From the NCBI RefSeq assembly GCF_958979055.1, contig NC_084899.1:5491001-5555000 (forward strand): 64,000 bases of DNA, given 5' to 3'. Positions 10,614 to 21,360 of this stretch are shown here, one piece after another (the stretch's first letter is position 1; every line of letters starts with the position of its first letter). A program made the position numbers and the translations under genes. The notes below the pieces were generated by a model, which ran no database searches, was not told where the DNA came from, and was given only the letters and a program-made list of their open reading frames with translations. This DNA comes from Alnus glutinosa (lineage: Eukaryota > Streptophyta > Magnoliopsida > Fagales > Betulaceae).

Positions 10614-13159
10614 ATTTTTTACGCTTCTCTACGTTTGTTTGTCTGTTGAGGAAAAATACTGCAGATATGTGTTTTGAAGTTCCCAAGAGTCAAGAAATCA
10701 TGCTTCTTTTTTGCCTCGTTATTGAGGTACTTGAAAATGTGACGCAATTTAGGGAATATGTTACCAAGCAGGCCCCTCTTATTCTCATCCCAAAAAAAAA
10801 AAAAAATCCTAGTTCTGCCCTTGATGGTACTGATCTTTACTTGTCTCTTAGCAACACGATCTTGCATTCCCATCTCTTAGGGCTCGTTTGGGTGTGCAAT
10901 TTTTTTGAAAAATATTCAAAATTGCGAATTTGAATTTGAATTAATTCAAAGTTGGATAAAATCTTAGTAGAATTTGAATTCTAAGAGACAGTATTTGAAA
11001 AACGGCTGTCACCCAAACATGCCCTTAGTTACTATAATCCTCGTCGTTCCTATTTAGAATATTGGTTATTTGGCCCCTAGGCCTTGGCCTAGGTGGTATA
11101 GGTTACGGTGGGGTTCAGCAGGCTTTAGGACTGAATCTTGCTTAACCAGAAAGATGCTAATTAATGCTAGTCCCTGGCTTGTAATTCTTTGTATGAAGGC
11201 ATTCTAGGTAATGCCGTGGAGGAAAGCTGAAGATTGGTATCGCATTGATCGTGAGACAACTGGTTCAAAAAAAGTAAAGAAATCCAAAGACCCATGAATT
11301 AATCAGGTGTAGTATATGACATGGGAGGTGTAATGGACAGCTAACGTCATATTTAGGACCTGAATTGATTGGAGAAATAAGAGGATTATTCAGTACAGAC
11401 GGAAATGAATGGCATTAAGGTAGAGTTGATGTGGTGTTAACTTCAGAATCCAATCATATTGGTTAGAACCCAGAGTGAGTTCTTTTTGATAATAGGCCAC
11501 AAGAATAAAAATTGGACTTAAATCTACCAGAAAGAGGATTTAGCTCATATTTAACTTAACTCTCTCTTTGAGTAATTCAATTTTTGTTAAGGAGAGGAAA
11601 CTACTGCAGTTCTTAGGGTAAGATGCCCTTGGAGCATAGATGCATCATCCCTTTGGGAGCTTCAGCACTACCCAACAAGTGTAGGACCTTGATCCTTCTT
11701 AACGAGTGTCAAATTCACTTGCTATGTCATGAGCGGGGTATTAAGTTTTAAGAGAGAAATACTGCACTCTTTTTTTCTGAGCCAATTTAAATGGATATGC
11801 TAGGATAATATATATTAATATGAAATGCTGCATTGTAATTTAGATCTTGAGATGTAATACAATGCAGCAATTGTTACATAGATCTTACTTTTGATTTGGA
11901 ACAGATCAAGTCCATTAGCCAATGTGTTGGCAGGAAATCATTATATATCTTACTTCTATGCTCGTTATCTGCTACATCTGTGTTTGTCAGCTTATTTTGA
12001 TCTGTGTTTTGAACTTTTTATTCAAGGATAGAAAAATATTGCATCGAGGCTATTGCGTTGATCTTGTTCAAGGTTGATATTGAGATGAAATTTTCAAAAT
12101 TTATTATGAAATGTGGTATATCTTAAGTGAGGCTTCTTGAATTTTTGCAAAGCCAAAAATTCTTAGATGGTCGAAAATTGTATAGAACTAAAATATTTTT
12201 TCTAATATTCCTAACTTGAAACTCTTTTTTCCAACGACTTCTTCTGAAATAATTTAGTGGAACTACCTAAATAGTTATGCAGTTTCTATTGTCTTAAACT
12301 GTGCACAACACGACTTCAAAATTTTGATGAAAATTTCTCTCTTTGGTTGCTTATATATATGCATTTTGTTTGGTTTTTTAATATATCTTCAGGTGGAATC
12401 AGAGGCATCAAGAGAGTCAACCTCTAAGTCAACGCAGAAGGAGGTGGTATGATTGGCACTGCTTAATGCAATATTATGCATTTGTGTATATTCAGCTCTA
12501 GTTGACAGTTTTGACTTCACAACAGATAAAGGAATGGCAAGATGCATGGGATGAGGGGGATACAAGGGATGTTGAGATTCAAGGAAATAGCAAAGATGGT
12601 ATCCATCAGATAATTTTTTTCATATTATAATTTTCTTTGTTAGTTATGGTGCATTTCTTTTGTGTACAGTGGATTTGGGAGGGCAAAAGGAACGGTAGGG
12701 AATGGTGGGTTCATTTGATAGCTGATTCTGATCAAAAGCAGATTCCATTTCATTCCCTCCTAAGCATTCCACCCAGTAGTGGGTGGAATATTTCATTCAC
12801 TTCAATAAATGACATGAAATTTCACTTCTCTTTCTTAAAAGACATAAATAAAAGAAAACGGTGTAATTGTCACGTCAACATTTCTTTCCTTTTCATTCCT
12901 TCACTTATGGACTCCCACTGTGAAGACGTAGGAGTATGAGCAGTTTGAGCTGAAAGTCTCCCATACTGTATGGAGGGCAGGGAGCATAGATGCCAAACAA
13001 ACCTGAACCCTATCTATCATTGTAGAAGCTGTTTCTCGGAAGGATTATTGTTCTCAGGTTATCCAATCAATTAATCCCCTAAACCGGGGAAGCTTAAGTG
13101 GAACACATTGGAAGGAAAACACCCCCATCCTCATTCATTGATAAAAAAAAAAAAAAAAG

Positions 13160-13198
<39 letters not shown>

Positions 13199-14816
13199 AC
13201 CCCATCCTTTCTATTCTTTTCCATTCAATCTTAAATTCATTCTTTCCTTTCCCTTCTTGTCCTTTACAAACTTCCAAAAAACCCTAGTATTTTATTGATG
13301 GATTTAATGTCAACAAGGCTCAGCACGTTGCAATGTGCTTTAATAAATCAATCCATTAATTTGAGTAAAGATTACACAAGAAAACAGCAAAATTCTGCCA
13401 ACACATCCCCCAGATGAAACTTTTCAATGGGTGACTAAGATGCATTTCCACTTGTATCTTTGCTTTTTAGTCCCGAAGTTAAATTGTCATGCTTATGTGT
13501 TTGTGTGCTAACAGATGCATTTTGGGGGAAGCTAAAGTTGGCTGCTGAGAGGAAGGTACGCTGAACTCCAATTATGTTATGAAAATTACTAGAGTTCCTA
13601 ATCTTGCCAATTCTAGCATTTCAAATGCCAACATTATCTAATGCATGAAACTTGTGGACCATGATTCCTTGAATATTTCATATTTGGAGAGATAAAAACT
13701 AAATGCTTTGGGAAGTGGAGTTTCCCATGTTCAACTTCTTGGTTAAATTCTAAGATTTTGGATTCTTCTGTGAACTGACATGGTCTAATGGTGATCTAGG
13801 GAAATGAGATAGAAATAGAAATGGAGCCATGCGCATTGAATACTTACTAATGACTGCACTAAGGTGGAGAAGTGTATTGGTTGAAGTAAAAGATGTTGCA
13901 AGAAAGGGGCGAAAAAGGGGGCACATGGATTACACAAACATGTTCTACAATTATTTAAAGGGAATTATAATTGATTTTGAAATGTTACATGCTATGTAGA
14001 TTGTAATTTGTGATCTTGAAGATCCATAGAAGTTGTGTAGCCTTAACATATGGTAATCTCTCTCCTCCCTGGCTTTAATTCATTATCTGTTGCTGGGCCG
14101 AAAAAAGTTGCTTTTAAGTGACAAAACAATACACTCATTGTTGGTCCAGTAATTGTTGAGGAAGGAGTGAGCAAATCAACTACCATTTTCTCTACTTGCA
14201 TCAAACTTTTCATAGTTACCTCACTTCAGTCAATGAAGTACTAACCTAGTATATTTTTGGTAGCTTTTACTTGTAACATAAGTCACCTTTTATTCAATCA
14301 AATCCGCTCGGGTAATTGGATATCCGTTGGCTTCTGCAGTTGCTTTCTATGTTTATTATATCGTATCAATTTCAGCCATTGATTAGAAACTTCTGATGCT
14401 GTTATGTTATGCCTTATTTAGAATTGGAATCATATTTTGTTTATTAGGGTCATTGTCATGTGATTTCACAACAAATATGGCTAGAAAGGTTTTTGGAAGA
14501 TTTGAAATTCTTTAGTGATTTTGCAATATTCTCAGTGTATGGAAGAAGAGATGGGATGGGAGGGAGATTAACTATTGGTGCTCATTTATGTTATAGGTGG
14601 GGGCAGCAGAAGCAGAGAGATTTTGCAAGGCTTTTCAAGTAATTCATAAAAGAGTTGTAAGTATCTTTTACATTTATGCAATTCTGCAATCAAGCTTTTG
14701 TTTCCGGATGTTAATGTAATTAAAATTTATTTTGCTATTATTTCCAGGTGCATGAAGAACTGAGTTTAGATGCTGCTAGGAACTCCATAAACTCGTCAAA
14801 AAGCTCTGAAGAATAG
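7936..14816 (+). CDS. Small conserved plant protein of unknown function (120 aa, six exons)
   Basis: Exons 7936-8001, 12393-12446, 12526-12598, 13515-13555, 14597-14656 and 14748-14816 join in frame at GT-AG sites. The 120-aa product starts MDEIEFRRLLALFPIVRSRDYH, continues through an acidic stretch KEWQDAWDEGDTRDVE and the block AFWGKLKLAAERKVGAAEAE, and ends with a Ser-rich tail. No signal peptide or membrane segment is visible; it looks like a soluble, mostly helical protein. I recognise no named domain. The end of exon 2 could also be 12443, dropping one Val. Intron 1 is 4.4 kb and carries at least three transposons (9409, 10557, 10880). The consistent phasing of six short exons and the coding-like composition support a real gene, though no transcript is visible here. 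Confidence 0.75.
9648..9785 (+). pseudogene. Captured 5' end of a C2H2 zinc-finger transcription factor gene
   Basis: An ATG-initiated frame reads MAEIDYPTKPNT, then LKLFGFNIQNVSEE and DSDSSKSSSGS. The short motif LKLFGFN near the N-terminus followed by a Ser/Asp run is typical of plant single-finger C2H2 factors of the ZFP5/6/8 group. No zinc finger follows; the frame soon degrades. It is a fragment inside the element at 9409-10539, not a working gene. The family match is from memory of the motif, not a search. Confidence 0.6.
10150..10276 (-). pseudogene. Inverted second copy of the zinc-finger gene start, with possible decayed finger
   Basis: Read on the minus strand from 10276, the sequence is ATG GCT AAG ATT GAT TAT CCC (MAKIDYP), matching the left-arm copy at 9648. 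After about 12 codons it jumps to sequence with the patches AAGGCTTTGTGGGG and TTGCACATGTAAAGGAA. By eye these resemble the QALGGHQNAHKKER-coding part of a plant C2H2 finger, with small indels. The start-codon match is clear; the finger assignment is tentative. Confidence 0.4.
10557..10823. mobile_element. hAT-like MITE with internal C28 tract
   Basis: Starts CAGGGGCGGACCCA and ends TAGTTCTGCCCTTG, imperfect terminal inverted repeats of the CAGGG(G)C type seen in hAT elements. The flanks GTGGTATT (10549-10556) and ATGGTACT (10824-10831) match at 6 of 8 bases, the expected TSD length. A run of 28 C lies at 10583-10610. It sits immediately beside the Mutator-like element. Confidence 0.6.
10583..10610 (+). 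repeat. Homopolymer C28
   Basis: Uninterrupted C run inside the hAT-like element. Its exact length may be unreliable in assembly. Confidence 0.9.
10880..11024. mobile_element. Tourist-like MITE, 145 bp
   Basis: Ends GGGCTCGTTTGGGTG and CACCCAAACATGCCC, inverted repeats flanked by TTA on both sides (10877-10879, 11025-11027). The interior is AT-rich with AATTTGAATTTGAATTAATTC blocks. Size, ends and TSD fit a PIF/Harbinger-derived MITE. Confidence 0.85.
13141..13197. repeat. Poly-A rich tract in intron 3 of the 120-aa gene
   Basis: Two A runs split by a short GAT interruption, about 57 bases in total. It could be the tail of an old retroposed sequence, but no source element is recognisable upstream. 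Confidence 0.8.
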
Positions 14817-15387
14817 TTTCATGCAGGCTTTCTTCGTTTTCTTCTCTCTTGAGGAGTACGTGAGAGACTTGGTTTGGATGACACATTGTAATCTTAGTGT
14901 TTGGATTTAATTATTGTGTAACATTGAATTATGAAATTAATTTTTTGATAATTCAAACTATAAATATATATATATATATACATATAATCTAGTGGTCGGA
15001 TTATCAGAATATTAATTGGATTAAAATTCATTGAGTGGTGTGATGTTCACAATGTAAATCTTAAATTAATTTTGATTAATATTTTTAGAAGATTTAGAGA
15101 AAAAAAGAAAAAAGAAAAAAGGCAAGTCATTTTTTATTTTACGAAGGGTAATTTCATTATTTTGGCTAACAGACATTGCAATCTCAATGGTAAATTGTGA
15201 GACATTGCAAAAAGGATAGTACCCTTTCATGTATAAACTCATAATTATTTTAGATATTATAAAATTAAAATTCATTTAATTTATAATATGATTTTTTTAA
15301 TCTTTGATAATCTACAAGTAGATTTTTTAAAATGCTCATCAAATAACAAGTTATTGAATGGTGTAGTATTGACAATCTTTTATTTAT

Positions 15388-15590
15388 GAACAAAAATTTC
15401 TTATAAATCGGTTTGTAAAAAGTTTTATACAATTACATGTGTCCTTTAAACATGTGAGAATCACATGTTAGTTTAATACCATATGCTTCTCACATACTTT
15501 TTTAATAGCATTAATAAAAGCACTTGTATTTCTCACATGTTTAAAGAACACGTGTCACTCTTATACGTGGGTTGTATGAAATTTTTGTCC
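15388..15590. mobile_element. Mutator-type MITE, 203 bp, perfect 9-bp TSD
   Basis: Left end GAACAAAAATTTC and right end GAAATTTTTGTCC are inverted repeats, with further matching blocks (CCTTTAAACATGTGAGAA and its inverse). TTTATTTAT is duplicated exactly at 15379-15387 and 15591-15599. The perfect TSD suggests a fairly recent insertion. Confidence 0.85.
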
Positions 15591-15815
15591 TTTATTTATA
15601 TATGTAGATTTTGAGTGACCTTCGTATATTCATGAAAAATCATTTCAAACAGTAAGAGAAAAGGGTAAAAGGCAAAATAAATAAATAAAAAAGTAGATCG
15701 AAAGGAATAAAGGCAGAAGAGCATTTTATTTGTAAAGTTTAATGAGGCACTTGACTGTTGGCCCTAAAAGCAAAGAGAAATTTTATTTCTACGTCTCTTA
15801 TTTATTTCCATTCAT

Positions 15816-15821
<6 letters not shown>

Positions 15822-15857
<36 letters not shown>
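15822..15857. repeat. Poly-T tract
   Basis: T homopolymer of about 36-38 bases in the spacer between the 120-aa gene and the DUF936 gene. It carries no gene. Confidence 0.85.
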
Positions 15858-15860
<3 letters not shown>

Positions 15861-16009
15861 TTAATGATTAAATCTGTAGATCTAATAATTTATTTGAAAA
15901 TAATAATAATATAGCAGGTTTCAAAAGCAAAACAATCAAGCTATGCGAATAATAAAGATCCGATCAGATCAGATATTGGAGTAATACTACATATCATCCC
16001 TTTGTCCTT

Positions 16010-16135
16010 TTTTTATCCTCTCAAAATTGATGTGGGTGTGGCTCTTTAAATCACTATTAAATTTATGATAGATCATTATTAAATTTTGATCCAACGATGA
16101 TTTTAAAAGCCACATAAAATTTAAGAGGATAAAAA
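16010..16135. mobile_element. Short inverted-repeat MITE (TATCCTCTCAAAA family)
   Basis: TATCCTCTCAAAATTGATGTGG near 16014 faces CCACATAAAATTTAAGAGGATA near 16111, so the two ends pair as a hairpin. A fragment of the same sequence (TATCCTCTCAAAACTGATGT) lies at about 37626. Outer boundaries and TSD are unclear. Confidence 0.55.
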
Positions 16136-16221
16136 AAAAAAATAATAATAATAATAATAAATTGTATTGAATTTTTGCTGCATCTGATCGAACGCGCATA
16201 CCTATGTTTAAACAATCCAGC

Positions 16222-16227
16222 CACGTG
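16222..16227. promoter_or_regulatory. G-box in DUF936 gene promoter
   Basis: CACGTG within CCACGTGG, about 295 bases before the start codon at 16520. Perfect G-boxes are binding sites for bZIP and bHLH factors. A functional role here is inferred from position only. Confidence 0.4.
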
Positions 16228-16519
16228 GTATTATGCAACTGGACCTTTAAAATTATGCCAGTGAATAGCCCTGTAGCACTAACATCCTTTCCCTTCCAGA
16301 TTACGTAACGGTAACGTAGCCCCTGGCCCCCAACCCGAATTCAAAAGAAGAGTCTAGCGAGATTTTGAAATTTGAAATTAGTAACGGACAAATTCACTGG
16401 TACTCCTTTTCCAGTACTACAACTCTTCCAATCCAGATCCTCCACTCTCGGACTCTCTCCCTCTCCCTCTCTCTCACACACACACGCACGCACGCACGCT
16501 GCACGCAAATAGACACACA

Positions 16520-19500
16520 ATGGCGTCTCTGACTCCAGGAATCCTCCTGAAGCTCCTCCAATCAATGAACTCCACCGCACGCGTCACAGGGGACCATCGC
16601 TCGGCTCTCCTCCAAGTCATCGGCATAGTCCCCGCCCTCGCCGGCTCCGACCTCTGGCCAAACCACGGCTTCTATGTCCAGCTCTCCGATTCCCTCAACT
16701 CCACCTACGTCTCGCTCTCCGACCGTGACAACGACCTCATCCTCACCAACCGCTTACAGCTCGGCCAGTTCGTCTACGTGGACCGCTTCGACTTCGACTC
16801 ACCCGTTCCGAGGGTGTGCGGAATCCGCCCAATTGCTGGCCGCCACCCGTTTGTCGGAAGTCCTGAACCACTCATTGCCCGCATTTCAGCCTCGAAACGC
16901 GAGTTCGTGATTCAGCCTGTGGCAGATTCGGATCAATCTGCAGACCCGATTGCAGTTTACTTGTCGAGCAAGAAATTAGGCGAACATAAGGAATGTTCGA
17001 AGGTTGAGCAGAAAGGCGAAAAGGGAAGATCGAGGCAGGCTCTGGCACCTCGAGACAATTTGCCTATTGGAAATGTGGGGAATTCTGATGAATTAAAGGT
17101 TTCGGATAGGCCTCAGAGGTTCTCATCTCCAGCAGGGGCTAAAAGGTCAGTATCTATCGGAAAGAAGAACACGGCCGTGGTGGGAAGAGACCCCTCACCG
17201 GCTGCAAAAGGCAAGCGGTCAGCATCTCCGGTGCCATCAAAATGTGTGGTTCCGAGCTTGGTTGCAGCTCGAGAAGATAATCTGAAGGCGTCAAAGGAGC
17301 CGGCGATTATCGTGCCCTCTAGGTACCGGCAGCCTTCTCCCAACGGTCGGAGGCAGGCCTCGCCTAGTGTGAGGAGGGCCTCGCTTTCTCCCGGGAGGAG
17401 GTTGTCCGGGGGTGTCAAGCTTTCACCTCTAGTGGCAGGTGGTGCTGCGGATTCGACTGGTAAGAAGAAGATGGCAACTATTGTTGCTGGAATTTCAAAG
17501 ATTTCTGAAGCAATTGCTGGGTCTGCAAAGACAAATCGGAAGAGCTGGGATGAGCCACCAGCGGTGGCAGCTCCTGTGGAGCAGAAAGAGAAGGGTGTTT
17601 CGAAGAACAAACCAGATCTGCAAGCAATTTTGCGGACTCAGGTAATTTCCTTTGTGGGTACTTTTATTGCTAGACAAAGCTTTGATTTTTTTTTTCCCAC
17701 TGCTTACACAATGAAATCTTGTCGTTATGATATCTGTACTTTTATTCTCTCAATCTTTTTTTTTGTTGCCAACACTTTATAAGTTAAGATTTTGTTACAA
17801 AAATAAATTTTATTTATGGAATATGTGACAATTTCAATTTACAGAGAAATGATGAGAAATGATGAGCTTGTTTTTTGGTTCTTTGGTACTGAATGGTTAA
17901 TGATATCATTTCATTTTTTTTGGGTTTCAATCTTGCTTTTATTCTCTAGATAATATTTTGCTCAAAGTTTTGCTTACCTGCTATCTTAAAATATTAAAAA
18001 AAAAAAAACAAAAGTGCAACCTCTGACCGGCTTTTATTTTGGTAACTCTACTCCAAGTTAGGAAAGAATCCAATCAGCATGACATATGGTTATGGTTGAT
18101 ATTGCTGAATTTCAGTTTGGACTAATTAGAGATGTGCATACCCTTGCATCACGATACACTGGCCCCTTAATGATCCGATATTGTGGAAACAAATAGTTGT
18201 GAACAAGCACGTTTGGTTCCAAAGTTTGATTTACCTAGTTGGTGGACTGATGTATAGAGAAAAGTAAAAGAGAATGAAATCGGATCAATAGCTTCTGGTT
18301 GGTCAGCCTTCCTGTTAATAATCTGATAAAACGAACTTTACTGATTCATATGACGTGAAAGAATGAAAGATGGTGATTGGACAACTCATCAAAACGTATC
18401 CTTGTGGTCCGAACCCGCTGCATTTCCATCATATAGCCTCCCAATAACATGAATACGCTGTTCAATAACGTCCTTTAGTTGGTAAGTTATGTATAATCTC
18501 AATGTATTGTGAGAATGTTATCAGCAATTGACACTCTGCACTTAACCTTTTCCTTAAAATTATGTGTTAATGGTATTCTTAAGATTTTCTTCTGTCTATT
18601 TGCATTCTCTGAAGAGTTTGCATTGATATACTCTCCTAAGCTTTTTTCCTGACATTCTTATGCTGCTTTCCAGGCTGCAATTTCTAGACGTTTAAGCGAT
18701 GTGAATGGGCGAAGACCCAAGACTGATGATTCTTCAACTGATGAGAAGACAAAGCCTAGTTCTCCAGACAGTTGTCTAATTGAGGAGAAATCAAACATTG
18801 AAGCTCTAGGTATCACTGTTCATGAAAAGAAATGGACTGATGGCAGTGTTCCATTGAATGCAGTGTCTGCTGATCTTGCAAGGCTTGGGAAGGTATAGAT
18901 CAAGATTTGGAACTTGGGATTGACTGATTGCATCAGCTAGCACTGCATACAACTAAGTTATTAGCAATTTTATAGCTATGACATGATTACATCTCAATGG
19001 AATTAGTCACAATTTAGAGAGCTTAGCAAGGATGATTTTATATATAGTCAACACACTAAAAAAATACTCAAACATTGATTAAAGATTGAAGACAGAAGTT
19101 TGAATTTTCACACATCACCTTAATGCAGGAGGCCATGCAAAGGAAAGTGCTTGCTTCTGCAGCTGCAGCTGAAGCGTTGAGGGAGGCCCTTGCTACTGAG
19201 TCTATTGTAAGGAGTTTAAGGTAATAGTTCCTCCCTTCCCCTCCTCCCTCTTTTCTCCTCAAGCGCATGCACATTTGTATCAAAGACATGCGTATAAATT
19301 AGGGTAGCATCATTTAACAAATAATAGCATGTGAGGTACAGCAAGAAAGCATACTCTAATCATTAATACTGACTTCGCATATTCTCATTGTTGAAGTGAG
19401 CTTAACTTTCCTACTTTCTATCCTTTTCAGCATGTTCTCAGAACTCTCTTCTGTATCCAAGGCTGGAAATCCTTTACCCACAATAGATCGATTCTTCACT

Positions 19501-20130
19501 ATCTATAACGACGTTGTGAGATCAACTACAATTGTTGAATCAGTTGCCAGGTGCGGCAATTCTGAAACACCTAATGATAACATTCCCCCAGAGCCTTCAA
19601 ACCTTTGGGTTGAAGCTGCCTTGGCCACAGATCTTCAGATTGTCTCCCTTCTTACCAGCCAAGATCGCGAGCCTCCGTCAACTCTGCAGAAAAGTTTGTC
19701 AAAACGGCAATCTCATAACGCACCTGGCAAGAGCCATCTAAAGGCTTCCTCATGTCCACCATCCAATCCTAGTCTTGGGGTGTGGACAAGGGGTCATGGA
19801 ATGAAAGAGACAGTGGAGCTTGCAATGAAGTTGATGTCTGAAATGCAAGCGTGGCTTCTAAGATTTGTCGAGGAGTCCCTCGACGCAGGTTTTAGGGTGT
19901 TCGGGGAATGTGGTACTGATGGGGGCAAATCAATATCTCTTGATGGTAGCTCCATTGCAGTAGTTTTATCCCAGTTGAAACGAGTCAATAATTGGTTGGA
20001 CCTTGTGGTTTCTAAAGGGGATGAGCTACTGACAGAAAAGGTTGAGCGGTTGAAGCGAAAGATCTACGGGTTTGTCATTCAGCATGTCGGGACTACGTTT
20101 GATAACTCCTCGCCCCTTGCTTCATCTTGA
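16520..20130 (+). CDS. DUF936 family protein
   Basis: Four exons, 16520-17641, 18674-18892, 19129-19220 and 19431-20130, join in frame to 710 aa. The N-terminal 150 residues carry the DUF936 hallmark: [14 protein letters not shown], then [43 protein letters not shown] and [12 protein letters not shown]. The middle (about residues 200-320) is basic and Ser/Pro/Arg-rich ([17 protein letters not shown]), as in proteins that bind acidic partners such as microtubules. The C-terminal part holds the second conserved block ([18 protein letters not shown]) and a helical end. The family is plant-specific and its biochemistry is poorly defined. The splice sites are canonical and phases agree. Exon 1 is GC-rich compared with the surrounding DNA. 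Confidence 0.92.
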
Positions 20131-21360
20131 TTCTCTCCTCTCTTTTTTGTATCAAATTAGTTATTGTAACTCTTATGTTTAAAGTGTTATCTGAACAAGA
20201 CGTGCTTCTCAAACTGAATTGTTTTGTGTCATTTTTCACGTCAAAATGACGATTGATTCATTGTAAAATGAGTGCAGCAGGTCAAACTGAATTGTTTTGT
20301 CATCAGTAGATTCATAGTGAAAATGTGTTTGCTTCCTCGCAAATAAAGATCAGAAGTGGTTTGACGTGAAACCTAACAGAATTCGTCAAATTTTTTAACA
20401 GAATTTGATTCCAATAAGCGATATGTAAATTAGTCTACCCACGTGGATTTTTGAATTCACTTTAATACTACATGGAGCGATTTTTAAAATAGGTCAATCA
20501 CAAGGACTGATGGGGTGCATTTTTTCATTTTCCTAACGGAAAGCCACTCTAGGAGGATTGGGATTTACTCTTTCACATTATCTGTCCAAAATTCCAAATT
20601 ACTAGCAATTTAAACAAATAATTGCCATTGATCTTTATCCCTACAGAAGGGCTTGTGCTATTTAGAATTCACTGAACGAGGACCCTTGACATGACTACCA
20701 TTTGAGACCCACAAATCACAAGTATGCAAGGCCTAATAAGATGCAACTGAAGTTGAGGTGGCTCGTTTCAGGCCTACAGGAAAGTCGTGGATGGCTATTT
20801 TTGACAATCAAAGAAAACAAACAGATTTTCCAGGAAAAATTTCTCAGTCGTTCCCTTGGAAACTTCTTATTCTTATAATATTGAGTATAACCTATACAAG
20901 GAATGTTTACATTATCATATCATCAAGATTGGGTTATTTACAGCCAATTTCTCTGATTACAAGCAAGTTACAAATTTATAAGATCATCTAAAAGGTCAAC
21001 TCTGTACCCCCACAAATTGATGTTGGTGAACCAACAAGCATCGATTTTTCAACTAAGAAACGAGTGTTAGGTTGCATTTGCTTTGATATAAAATGATATT
21101 TTTTCTGGTAAAGTATTTTTTTTTACGTCAGATCCGTTTGTTAATATTTTTTAGAATGCACTTTCTATTTTTTGCTTTAAAAAAATATTTTAATGTGACA
21201 TAAAAGTAAAAGTAATTTTTATTGTTTTACAAGTGTTTTCCGTTTTTCGGATTGATTATTAATGCTTTTTGTTTTTTTGTTTTTTTTTTTTAAAAAAAAA
21301 AAAGAGAAGAAAAAAGTGTTAATGCGTTATCTAACATATTGTATGATACTATGATAGGAC
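20131..21360. other. Spacer between DUF936 gene and copia relic
   Basis: Holds the 3' flank of the DUF936 gene, then AT-rich DNA with no supported gene. A stretch near 21070-21260 with GTAAAGTATTTTTTTTTACG and ATCCGTTTG looks like diverged MITE sequence but has no definable ends. Confidence 0.4.

Noticed and set aside
17113..17610. Minus-strand 165-aa frame
   Set aside because: Antisense shadow of DUF936 exon 1; no conserved motif.
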